A stretch of 12,545 nucleotides of DNA from an uncultured Veillonella sp. (GTDB lineage Bacteria > Bacillota > Negativicutes > Veillonellales > Veillonellaceae), in contig NZ_CAJZFD010000044.1 in NCBI RefSeq assembly GCF_915069625.1, positions 1 through 12,545 on the forward strand, read 5' to 3'. Within the stretch, counting starts at the first letter, position 1. Each line of letters starts with the position of its first letter. The notes beneath the pieces are model-generated. The model did no database searches. It had not been told where the DNA came from and saw nothing but the letters and a program-made list of their open reading frames with translations. The position numbers and the translations under genes were made by a program. Of this stretch, positions 1-7,419 are shown piece by piece.

Positions 1-47
1 GAACTTGCTTCTATTCGATACGTAACTATAAATCGCTCGTCTTTCAT
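1..47 (-). CDS. N-terminus of an unidentified protein (partial, runs off the left edge)
   Basis: Only the first 15 codons lie in the window; they read MKDERFIVTYRIEAS and remain open to the edge. The start is well supported: the ATG at 47-45 is preceded by an AAAGGAG ribosome binding site (positions 61-55) at a 7-base spacing, and further upstream by a TATAAT-like box. The gene sits beyond the intrinsic terminator of the purine cluster, so it probably forms a separate transcription unit on the same strand. The TYRIEA-like opening vaguely recalls the N-terminus of RuBisCO or RuBisCO-like proteins, but 15 residues are not enough to assign a family. Function unknown from this window. Confidence 0.6.
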   Translation of the reverse strand, partial: MKDERFIVTYRIEAS

Positions 48-77
48 AATGCGTCTCCTTTGCAATAATATTATTTA

Positions 78-106
78 ATTATATACCAAAGTAGTACACG
101 ATTCCA
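78..106 (-). promoter_or_regulatory. Candidate sigma-70 type promoter for the left-edge gene
   Basis: Read on the minus strand there is a perfect TATAAT at 83-78, with a weak -35 candidate TGGAAT (106-101) at 17-base spacing. The -10 box lies about 30 bases before the ATG at 47, leaving room for a short leader containing the AAAGGAG site. It lies just downstream of the cluster's terminator, where a new promoter is expected. The -35 matches only about half of the consensus, so the call rests on the -10 box and its position. Confidence 0.45.
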
Positions 107-109
107 TAC

Positions 110-148
110 AAAAAAAGGCCCCACTCTAAAACTAGAGTGAGACCTTTT
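110..148 (-). terminator. Intrinsic terminator closing the purine cluster
   Basis: On the minus strand, AAAAGGTCTCACTCTA (148-133) pairs over 16 positions, two of them G-U, with 128-113 around a GTTT loop (132-129). The 3' arm runs into a tract of seven T (116-110). It lies about 107 bases past the permease stop. The opposite strand has only four T after the stem, so termination there would be weaker. The next gene has its own promoter-like box immediately after it. Confidence 0.92.
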
Positions 149-255
149 GGAAAGAGCGAAAACATGTATATAGATTTTTTACCTATATAAACAAGGTTTC
201 TACCGTGAGAGACAATACATGTAATCGTATGAGAATTAATTAATTTAACTATATC

Positions 256-1641
256 TTATTGATAGAAATGTTTAGGATAACCTTTGAATCGTGTGAAGTG
301 ACGATATTTACGTGTTGCACGGTTAGGTTCATTAACTGTTTTATAACCGAAGCCATTGAATACTACATTCAAAAGAACGGCTACGATACTACCAGCTGTG
401 ATACCAGATTTCAAAAGAATTTGTGCCCAAGCTGGGAAGTGTGCATAGAATTGAGGCGCTGCCAATGGAATCATGGATACCCCAATACTAATTGCTACGA
501 GCATCAAGTTGTAGTTACCATCGAAGTTAACTTTACCAAGGGAGCGAATACCGCTGGCAATAATCATACCAAACATTGCGATACCTGCACCGCCTAATAC
601 AGCATTTGGGATACAAGCTACAATAGCTGCTAACTTAGGGAATAAACCTAATAAAATCAAGATTACACCAGATGCGGCTACAACGAAGCGACTTTTTACA
701 CGTGTTACAGCAATAAGACCAACGTTTTGAGCAAATGCAGTGTAAGGGAAGCTATTAAGGATACCACCGATTAAAGTGGATAAACCATCAGCGCGAAGCA
801 CTGCAGCCAATTCTTTTTGGCCGATAGGTTTGTCTACGATTTCACCAACCGCAATACTATCACCTGTTGTTTCTACCATAACTACAAGCATTACAATGAT
901 CATAGAAATAATAGATGCAAAATCAAAGGTAGGCATGCCAAAGTAGAATGGTGTTACAACGGAAATCCATTGAGAACGACCTACTTCAGAGAAGTCAGTA
1001 ATACCACAAATCATAGCTAGAGCAGTACCGAGGATAAGCCCTACCAAAATAGCCAGATTACCAAGGAACCCTTTACCAAATCGATATGTCAAAATAACGA
1101 GAATAAATGTAGCTACACCAAGAGCTATGTATAGTGGATCGCCGAAGTTTTTGTTACCTACGCCGCCACCCATCCAGTTAACCGCTACTGGCATCAAGTT
1201 AATACCAATAATAGTAATGATGGTACCTGTTACTACAGGCGGGAATAGACGAATCAAACGGCTAAAGAATGGTGCTACAACAAATGTAAACAGCCCGGCT
1301 ACGATAATAGCACCATAAATGGTATTAATATCATGCTGTTGACCAATCAGGATCATTGGACCTACAGAAGCAAATGTTACACCTTGAATAAGAGGAATAC
1401 GACCACCAACAGGACCAAAGCCTAATGTTTGAATCAATGTAGCTACACCACATGTGAACAAATCGGCTGTGATCAAACGAATTAAATCTTCAATTGGCAA
1501 ATGCATGGCTTGCGCAATAATGATTGGTACCGCTACGGCACCAGCATACATGGCTAACACGTGCTGTAAACCATAAGCAAATAATTGCGGGATTGGCAGC
1601 ATACCATCTACATGGTTGACACCAGATACACCTTTACTCAT
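256..1641 (-). CDS. NCS2 purine permease, UacT-like (uric acid and/or xanthine uptake)
   Basis: A 461-residue inner-membrane nucleobase:cation symporter of the NCS2 family, hydrophobic over nearly its whole length, as expected for about 12-14 membrane segments. Visible family signatures are GLQHVLAMYAG in TM1 (His27), the VETTGDS stretch with Glu257, RADGLST with Asp285, and the NCS2 motif QNVGLIAVTRVKSR at 305-318. The sequence around the motif (FAQNVGL, VLGGAGIAMFGM) looks more like E. coli UacT than XanQ. A Thr near residue 89 (GVTFAS) sits where, as I recall, xanthine-specific XanQ has Asn and UacT has Thr. The start is the ATG at 1641, with GAGGTGA just upstream; an in-frame GTG at 1650 lies inside that site and is rejected. 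It is the last gene of the cluster, after the Mo hydroxylase, so it probably imports that enzyme's substrate. Urate versus xanthine preference is inference. Confidence 0.9.
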   Translation of the reverse strand: MSKGVSGVNHVDGMLPIPQLFAYGLQHVLAMYAGAVAVPIIIAQAMHLPIEDLIRLITADLFTCGVATLIQTLGFGPVGGRIPLIQGVTFASVGPMILIGQQHDINTIYGAIIVAGLFTFVVAPFFSRLIRLFPPVVTGTIITIIGINLMPVAVNWMGGGVGNKNFGDPLYIALGVATFILVILTYRFGKGFLGNLAILVGLILGTALAMICGITDFSEVGRSQWISVVTPFYFGMPTFDFASIISMIIVMLVVMVETTGDSIAVGEIVDKPIGQKELAAVLRADGLSTLIGGILNSFPYTAFAQNVGLIAVTRVKSRFVVAASGVILILLGLFPKLAAIVACIPNAVLGGAGIAMFGMIIASGIRSLGKVNFDGNYNLMLVAISIGVSMIPLAAPQFYAHFPAWAQILLKSGITAGSIVAVLLNVVFNGFGYKTVNEPNRATRKYRHFTRFKGYPKHFYQ

Positions 1642-1646
1642 AAGAA

Positions 1647-1653
1647 TCACCTC
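1647..1653 (-). promoter_or_regulatory. Ribosome binding site that sets the permease start
   Basis: GAGGTGA on the minus strand, with the ATG at 1641 a few bases downstream. The alternative in-frame GTG at 1650-1648 is part of this site and therefore cannot be the normal start. Confidence 0.8.
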
Positions 1654-1746
1654 ATATCTTACGTTTTAGTTACTAGTAAATAATATAGTCATACTATCGT
1701 ACTTGATAGAGTTTAAAAATCTCATAGACTTCACGTGGGAACCTTG

Positions 1747-1774
1747 ATGGACAGGGGCCGTAGCCCCTACCCAT
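1747..1774 (-). other. Strong UACG-loop hairpin between xdhD-like gene and permease
   Basis: In the minus-strand transcript ATGGGTAGGGGC (1774-1763) pairs with GCCCCTGTCCAT (1758-1747): 12 pairs, two of them G-U, closed by a C-G pair around UACG, an exceptionally stable UNCG-type tetraloop. It starts 12 bases after the Mo-enzyme stop codon. No T tract follows, so it is not a standard intrinsic terminator. It could instead be a 3'-end stabiliser, a processing site or a partial block that lowers permease expression. The remaining about 100 bases up to the permease are AT-rich, with no convincing promoter. Confidence 0.7.
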
Positions 1775-1786
1775 TAAGCAAATATT

Positions 1787-4336
1787 CTATTTTTTATAAC
1801 CTGTATGTTGAATCGGCAAGGACCTACGTGGTTCTCCGTCGATACGACGATATGCATTTGCAATAGCTGGTGCAATAGGGATACTAGAGATTTCGCCAAT
1901 ACCCTTAGCGCCATATGCATATTGTTCTGGTGTCCCTTTTTCAATAAGGCTTACATGAATTGGGGGACATTGTGTGGCTCTAAGAAGACCTAATGTGCCA
2001 TATTTAGCTGTTACATAGCCATCCTTATAAGGGAAGTCTTCTGTAACTGCATAGCCCATACCCATGATAGCACCGCCTTCGGCTTGCCCAGCACAAGATT
2101 GAGGATTTACAACACGACCTACATCGTATGCTACATGTAGTTCAGCAACTTTATTATCTTCACCAATTCTAGCTACACAAGCACCATAACCGTAAGCAAC
2201 GTGATTTTTCGGATGTGGTTTATCAGAGTTGAATGGATCTGTTTCACCAAGGAACTCTTCATAAATTTCTACACCATTCAGTTCTTCTAATGTCTTAGTT
2301 TCTAACATTTCTTTCAAGCGAAGACTTGCTTTACGCGTTGCTTCACCAGTGAATACTGTTTGACGAGATGCAGTAGTTGTACCAGAGTCTGGTGTACGTA
2401 CTGTATCTGGACGTTCCACAAATACTTTATCCGCTGTTAAGCCAGTTGTTTCACAAAGCACTTGAGTAGCCATAGTCGCCATACCTTGACCGATACATGC
2501 TGCACCAGTACGGATACGAACTTTACCATCACGTACTTCTAAGATAACACGACCAGTATCAGGTAACCCTACACCGATACCACTATTTTTCAAGCATACT
2601 GCAAGGCCCGTACGATCAGATGCATAGTATGCATCTTTTACGGCTTCCAAACATTCTGCTAATGCAGTTTCTTCGGAGCAAATTTGGCCGTTTGGTAAGG
2701 AATCACCAGGGCGAACAACGTTTTTATAACGGAACTCCCAAGGATCCATGCCTACCAATGCAGCTAATTCATCAATGTTTTGTTCTTGACCAAAGATAGT
2801 TTGTGTTACACCGAACCCGCGGAATGCACCACCAGGAACAGTATTTGTGTAAACGCAAACACCATCAAAGGCAAAGTTATCAAATTTGTAAGGACCACAA
2901 GAGTGTGTACCTGCACGTTGAAGTACAGGACCACCTAAGGATGCATAGGCACCACAGTTAGATACGATGTTCACCTTACTTGCTACCAAGTTACCTTCTG
3001 CATCACAAGCAGTAGTAATATCCATCTCCATCGCATGTCGTTTAGGATGAATATTAAGACTTTCTTGACGGGAGAAGAGAACCTTAGTTGGTTTGCCTGT
3101 GAGCCATGCTACAAGAGATGCATGATGCTGTACACTCATGTCCTCTTTACCACCAAAGCCACCACCTACAAGCATGCTATGAACTTTTACAGATTCCTCA
3201 GGAATGCCAAGCATACGAGATACTTCATGACGATCATCGTAAACATTTTGGCTACCTGAATAGAGATGAATTACATCGCCTTCACGATATGCTACAGCAC
3301 ATTCAGGTTCCATGAATGCATGATCTGTTTGAGGTGTGGAATAGTGATTTGTCACTACAAATGCGGCCTCAGCAATAGCCTTATCTACATCACCACGAGA
3401 TAATGTTTGACGAGTCAATACATTTCCATTTGGATGTAATTGAGGTGCATCCGGTTTCAATGCTTCTAATGGGTCTACTACAGGCTCTAACTCTGTATAA
3501 TCAACTTCAACGAGAGCAAGAACTTCGTCCAAATATTTCTTCTCTGTAGTTGCTACTAATGCAATTGCATCGCCAACATAGCGAGTATTATCACCTTCTG
3601 CGATGAGTACATCCCAGTCTGGCACTAAGTGACCAGTCTTATTGAATGGTACATCTTTAGCAGTCAAAGCCGTTACACACTTAGGATGTGAAAGTGCTTT
3701 AGACACATCAACGCGATCGACTCTAGCACGAGGGAATTTAGAACGCAACGCTTTTGCGTAAATCATGCCATCCATATGGATATCGTCAGCATATTTTCCA
3801 GTACCAAGTGCTTTTTCCTCCGCATCAACGCGGTGTAAACGAGCACCTACATTACCATTTGTATCCTTTTCAGGAACTGGTAAGTTCTCACGGAACATTT
3901 TTGCTGCCAGCATAATGCCTTCTTCAATTTTCACATAACCAGTACAACGACAGATATTACCTAAAATAGCCTTTTTAACATCGTCAGGTGTAGGGTCATT
4001 ATTTTCATCAATCAAAACTTTTGCACTAATAATCATACCTGGGATACAGAAACCACACTGCACCGCTCCGCATTCACCAAAAGCATAGGTGTATACCGCT
4101 TTTTCCCGTTCAGATAAGCCCTCAATTGTTACGACTGATTTACCATCTAATTGGGATAGTTTAGTTACACAAGCCTTTGCTTTTTTTCCGTCTATAATTA
4201 CTGTACACGTACCACAAGCACCAGCACTACAACCTTCTTTAGTGCCCGTCAATTTCAAATCAGCTCTCAAGAAATCAATTAAACGTTGATCCTCTTGAAC
4301 CTCATGTTGGGTGCCATTCACTTGAAAGCGGTACAT
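1787..4336 (-). CDS. xdhD: Fused [2Fe-2S]-molybdopterin xanthine dehydrogenase-type hydroxylase (XdhD / selenium-dependent XDH family)
   Basis: An 849-residue cytoplasmic molybdenum hydroxylase. Residues 1-75 are a plant-type [2Fe-2S] domain (Cys36, 41, 44, 56); residues 80-150 are the second, helical [2Fe-2S] domain (Cys94, Cys97, then CRC at 129-131). From about 165 onward come the xanthine dehydrogenase Mo-cofactor domains: MEPE near 342-345, GGGFGGKE (391-398), PGGAFRGFG (501-509) with the usual active-site Arg, GQGM (617-620) and GAKGIGE (809-815) ending in the expected catalytic Glu. There is no FAD domain, and none in a neighbouring gene. Length and fused layout fit the family linked to a selenium-containing Mo cofactor. 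The enzyme would hydroxylate purines or run reductively on urate. The start is the ATG at 4336 with GAGGAGG seven bases upstream; an upstream ATG at 4366 lies inside hyuA and has no such site. It lies 17 bases after hyuA, clearly in the same operon. Confidence 0.9.
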   Translation of the reverse strand: MYRFQVNGTQHEVQEDQRLIDFLRADLKLTGTKEGCSAGACGTCTVIIDGKKAKACVTKLSQLDGKSVVTIEGLSEREKAVYTYAFGECGAVQCGFCIPGMIISAKVLIDENNDPTPDDVKKAILGNICRCTGYVKIEEGIMLAAKMFRENLPVPEKDTNGNVGARLHRVDAEEKALGTGKYADDIHMDGMIYAKALRSKFPRARVDRVDVSKALSHPKCVTALTAKDVPFNKTGHLVPDWDVLIAEGDNTRYVGDAIALVATTEKKYLDEVLALVEVDYTELEPVVDPLEALKPDAPQLHPNGNVLTRQTLSRGDVDKAIAEAAFVVTNHYSTPQTDHAFMEPECAVAYREGDVIHLYSGSQNVYDDRHEVSRMLGIPEESVKVHSMLVGGGFGGKEDMSVQHHASLVAWLTGKPTKVLFSRQESLNIHPKRHAMEMDITTACDAEGNLVASKVNIVSNCGAYASLGGPVLQRAGTHSCGPYKFDNFAFDGVCVYTNTVPGGAFRGFGVTQTIFGQEQNIDELAALVGMDPWEFRYKNVVRPGDSLPNGQICSEETALAECLEAVKDAYYASDRTGLAVCLKNSGIGVGLPDTGRVILEVRDGKVRIRTGAACIGQGMATMATQVLCETTGLTADKVFVERPDTVRTPDSGTTTASRQTVFTGEATRKASLRLKEMLETKTLEELNGVEIYEEFLGETDPFNSDKPHPKNHVAYGYGACVARIGEDNKVAELHVAYDVGRVVNPQSCAGQAEGGAIMGMGYAVTEDFPYKDGYVTAKYGTLGLLRATQCPPIHVSLIEKGTPEQYAYGAKGIGEISSIPIAPAIANAYRRIDGEPRRSLPIQHTGYKK

Positions 4337-4343
4337 ATATAGC

Positions 4344-4350
4344 CCTCCTC
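4344..4350 (-). promoter_or_regulatory. Ribosome binding site that sets the xdhD-like start
   Basis: GAGGAGG on the minus strand, 7 bases before the ATG at 4336. It lies in the 17-base gap after the hyuA stop and rules in favour of this ATG over two in-frame ATGs upstream (4366 and 4354). Confidence 0.85.
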
Positions 4351-4353
4351 TCA

Positions 4354-5703
4354 TTAAGGAATACATTCACCAAGATATGATTCTAATAAGGATCCATCTT
4401 GTACCACATGGTGACCTCTAAGGATAACATCTCGAACTTTACCTGTTACGGATATGCCCTCATAAGGTATATAGTCAGCCTTTGTATGGGCGGACTCTTT
4501 TGAAAGCACATGCTCAATGCGCTTATCAACAATTGTAATATCCCCATCGCTGCCAACGGCTAACGTGCCCTTCTTCGGATACATACCGTAAAGCTTTGCA
4601 GGGTTTTCACTAACTAATTTCATAAAATCTACAGCGCTCATATTGCATTGATTTACCAACACATCATAAGCGATGATGCCCCGTTCCTCTGCGCCTGGAA
4701 TACCTCCAGGAATACGGGTAAAATCATGTCGACTCTTTAATTTTTGATCATTAAAGGTAAAGCTACAATGATCAGAACCAATCGTTTGGAATAGACCATT
4801 TACTAATGCATCCTTTAATGCCATTTGATCTTGTATCGTTCTCAGCGGTGGACTCATCACATATTTAACACCTTCAAAATCAGGCAACGTATATCGTGAT
4901 TCATCAAGTACCAAATATTGTGGGCAAGTTTCACAAGTCACTTTATGTCCTAAGTTTCGTTCCCGAACAACCTCTTCTAAGCCCTCTTTAGAACTTACAT
5001 GAACAATATGTACAGGATAGTCTAATGCAGCACCGATTGTACTAAAGCGCTTAATCGCTTCCGATTCAATCATGGCAGGTCTTGTGAGTGGATGATTGCT
5101 TACATCTAATTCACCACGTTTACGTTTATCAGCTACGAGTGCATCAATAAGATCACCATTTTCACAGTGTGCTCCAACGAGAGCTCCTGTAGGTTTGATT
5201 GTCTCTATAGCATCATAAATTTCTCGATCTGTTAAACGGAAACCATACGCTAAGTACACTTTAAAGGATGACACTCCAGCCTCTACGACCTGTGGTATCT
5301 CACGGGCTACATCTTCATTCATTTCTACAAGTTCCATATGGAATTTGTAGTCACAGGAGCAATGCCCTGCCGCACGCTCCTTGTGAACTTCTAAACCTTT
5401 ACAAAGGGATCCTTCCTCAGGAGAAGCAAAATTAATGATTGATGTTGTCCCGCCAAGAATAGCGGCTTTTGTACCACTATCAAAATCATCCGCAGTAGAC
5501 GCTAAGGCATTTGTCATCTGAAAGTGTGTATGAGGATCTATAAATCCAGGGAATACATAGCAACCTTTTGCATTAATAACTTCAGCACCTTCTGGAACAG
5601 AAAGGTGTTCATCAATGGCGACAATTTTGTCGCCATCGATAAGTAAATCTCCGGTAAGGATTCGATCAGTTAAGACCAAGTCCCCTTGTTGTATGATAGT
5701 CAT
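4354..5703 (-). CDS. hyuA: HyuA / dihydropyrimidinase-type cyclic amidohydrolase
   Basis: A 449-residue cytoplasmic amidohydrolase with a TIM-barrel fold that opens cyclic ureides (hydantoin, dihydropyrimidine). All dinuclear metal ligands of the family are visible: His58 and His60 (DPHTH), the lysine carboxylated in this family at 148 (SSFKVYLAY), His179 (GAHCENGD), His235 (HIVHVSS) and Asp311 (GSDHCSF). Length is close to E. coli HyuA and other D-hydantoinases. The ATG overlaps the TGA of the YgfK-like gene as ATGA, and I see no ribosome binding site at the normal distance, so translation is probably coupled to the upstream gene. In the cluster it would open a ring of a reduced purine intermediate. 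Dihydroorotase or allantoinase are less likely, given the XdhD/SsnA/YgfK neighbourhood. The exact substrate is inference. Confidence 0.9.
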   Translation of the reverse strand: MTIIQQGDLVLTDRILTGDLLIDGDKIVAIDEHLSVPEGAEVINAKGCYVFPGFIDPHTHFQMTNALASTADDFDSGTKAAILGGTTSIINFASPEEGSLCKGLEVHKERAAGHCSCDYKFHMELVEMNEDVAREIPQVVEAGVSSFKVYLAYGFRLTDREIYDAIETIKPTGALVGAHCENGDLIDALVADKRKRGELDVSNHPLTRPAMIESEAIKRFSTIGAALDYPVHIVHVSSKEGLEEVVRERNLGHKVTCETCPQYLVLDESRYTLPDFEGVKYVMSPPLRTIQDQMALKDALVNGLFQTIGSDHCSFTFNDQKLKSRHDFTRIPGGIPGAEERGIIAYDVLVNQCNMSAVDFMKLVSENPAKLYGMYPKKGTLAVGSDGDITIVDKRIEHVLSKESAHTKADYIPYEGISVTGKVRDVILRGHHVVQDGSLLESYLGECIP

Positions 5704-7391
5704 GATACATAGTACACATGCTCTTTACAGAAGGCATGTACGACTCCTTTCAATTCTTCAGGTAATGCATCGATGTCACATACGGCTTCTTCCCCTTTGA
5801 AGCGATAACCACAGCTAGTGCCTGTGATGTAGAATCCATCATTTGTACTATCTGCTAAAGCTTCGGCATTGTGGAAGAATGTAATGCGATCCTTGTATGG
5901 TTGACAAGGTTCTACGCAATGACATGCACAGTTACCACATTCATTACAGCTTTGATCAATATGGATAATCAATTTAGCATCATTTACAGTAACGACTTCA
6001 TTACATCTATTAGGACATACGCGAACACAAGAGCCACATGTTACACGGCAGTGATAATCAGAACTACGTGTACCTGGGAAGGATGGCATTGCTTCACGTT
6101 TTTTCTTCATTGCATCGCTCTTCTTGAAGATTTTATTTTCACTAATATCTTTAGCAAGTTTAGCGATTAGATCTTTATGTACTTTCAAAGCAGCGTTGTA
6201 ATCAGTAGATTCTACTTCATCGGCTAAACCTTTAAATGTATTGTAGCCTTCACCTTGAAGAAGAATTGTACATACTGTTACAGGCCAGATACCACAATCA
6301 AAGATAGCTTTGATATTTTGTTTTACAGCGCCACCGCTGTAAGATATTGGTAAGCGTTCGCCGAATTGAGCACTTAAGAGCTCAGCTACCCCAATTGTTA
6401 CAGGTAACAAGGATTTACCAGACATGTACATTTGCTCACCTGGCAATTCATTGTTGTGAATTTGTACAGGGAATGTATTCGTCAATTTAACGCCAAAGAT
6501 CTTGTTGTGTTTTTCACCAAGAGCGATAAGACGTTCTAACATTGGAACAGCTTTATCAAATTGAAGGTCAACTTCGAATTGGTGATCTTCAAAGTCAATG
6601 TATTCAAAGCCTGCATTATCTAATAACTCTCTAATGCGTTTTGGACCTAACAATGTAGGATTGCATTTCAAGTATAAATGAAGGCCTTTTTCACTGATAA
6701 GGTAAGAACAAATCGATTCGATTTCTTCTGCTGGGCAACCGTGCATTGTGGACAATGTAATTGCTTGGCAAAGTTCATCGCTAATAGAGTTGATATAATC
6801 GGCATCGATATGTTCAAATTCATCTACATGGTCAAGGCACCATTGTTTACAAGTATCCCACATAGGAGATTGAGATGCACTGCGCATTGTGTTGATGAAT
6901 TTATCAACCATTGGGCTCTTAATACCAGCCAAGTTGTAACCAACACTCATGATGAATAGGAAACCATCTGGATCGCCTAAGCCTAACTCTTTAGAGATTA
7001 ATTTTAAAGCGAACCATGCTTTGATATATTCATCAGCAGCTTCATCACAGCTATATTCAGAAGACCATTCTACGTTGTATGTTTCGTCTACAGAGTAGAT
7101 ACAAGGTCTAGGAATACCTAGTTCTTCGCCGTACATAATTTGTACAGTTTTTAATTCGATGCAACGAGCACCTGCTACATAAGATGCCACAATGTTTTGT
7201 GCCAACTGTGTATTAGGACCTGCTGCTGGGCCTACAGGATTTTCAATAGATTTACCAAACATTGGTAAACGTTGTTTATGATTGATACGATGAATTTTAT
7301 TTACATTGTAAATACGATTATACATCTTGTACTCAGTCATAATGTGGTTCATCAATTTTCCGAAACTTACCGGATACATAATGTCACTCAT
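5700..7391 (-). CDS. Short YgfK-like Fe-S oxidoreductase lacking the GltD-like flavin domain
   Basis: A 563-residue protein related to both ends of E. coli YgfK ('putative selenate reductase', about 1,030 aa). Residues about 40-390 resemble its dihydroorotate-dehydrogenase-like TIM barrel (NPVGPAAGPN at 51-60, STMHGCPAEE at 214-223, and a glycine-containing YSGGAVKQN stretch at 351-359, possibly for FMN phosphate). A charged linker (about 400-440) follows, then two [4Fe-4S] ferredoxin motifs: Cys448/452/455/459 and Cys482/485/488/492-496. The central GltD-like part that binds FAD and NAD(P)H in the long form is absent, with no Rossmann GxGxxG motif. The frame is intact, with AAAGGAG 9 bases before the ATG, so it does not look like a broken gene. 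It starts 28 bases after ssnA and overlaps hyuA by four bases. The likely role is flavin/Fe-S reduction of a purine ring intermediate with electrons from a separate donor; this is inference. Confidence 0.8.
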   Translation of the reverse strand: MSDIMYPVSFGKLMNHIMTEYKMYNRIYNVNKIHRINHKQRLPMFGKSIENPVGPAAGPNTQLAQNIVASYVAGARCIELKTVQIMYGEELGIPRPCIYSVDETYNVEWSSEYSCDEAADEYIKAWFALKLISKELGLGDPDGFLFIMSVGYNLAGIKSPMVDKFINTMRSASQSPMWDTCKQWCLDHVDEFEHIDADYINSISDELCQAITLSTMHGCPAEEIESICSYLISEKGLHLYLKCNPTLLGPKRIRELLDNAGFEYIDFEDHQFEVDLQFDKAVPMLERLIALGEKHNKIFGVKLTNTFPVQIHNNELPGEQMYMSGKSLLPVTIGVAELLSAQFGERLPISYSGGAVKQNIKAIFDCGIWPVTVCTILLQGEGYNTFKGLADEVESTDYNAALKVHKDLIAKLAKDISENKIFKKSDAMKKKREAMPSFPGTRSSDYHCRVTCGSCVRVCPNRCNEVVTVNDAKLIIHIDQSCNECGNCACHCVEPCQPYKDRITFFHNAEALADSTNDGFYITGTSCGYRFKGEEAVCDIDALPEELKGVVHAFCKEHVYYVS

Positions 7392-7419
7392 AATGTCACA
7401 CTCCTTTAAAGCGCTTGCG

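Noticed and set aside
167..189. Inverted repeat tatatag...ctatata downstream of the permease
   Set aside because: Seven mostly A-T pairs with a 9-base spacer are weak and expected by chance in such AT-rich sequence; the real terminator lies at 110-148.
259..597. Plus-strand open frames opposite the permease and other genes (for example 259-597, 8775-9131, 11161-11442, 11724-12074)
   Set aside because: They lie antisense to well-supported genes, lack ribosome binding sites, and encode low-complexity or Cys/Thr-rich strings typical of reverse-strand shadows.
1651..1786. Purine riboswitch or strong promoter in front of the permease
   Set aside because: I found no purine-riboswitch core loops, and -35/-10 candidates (for example TTAAAC/TATGAC) match poorly; only the UACG hairpin is convincing here.
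4337..4366. Longer N-terminus for the Mo enzyme starting at 4366
   Set aside because: It would overlap the hyuA end and place GAGGAGG inside the coding region; the ATG at 4336 has an ideal site and aligns with the usual start of the 2Fe-2S domain.
5700..7391. YgfK-like gene as a truncated pseudogene
   Set aside because: The frame is intact, both conserved ends are present, the Fe-S cysteines are complete, the start site is strong and hyuA is coupled to it; this looks like a genuine short form.
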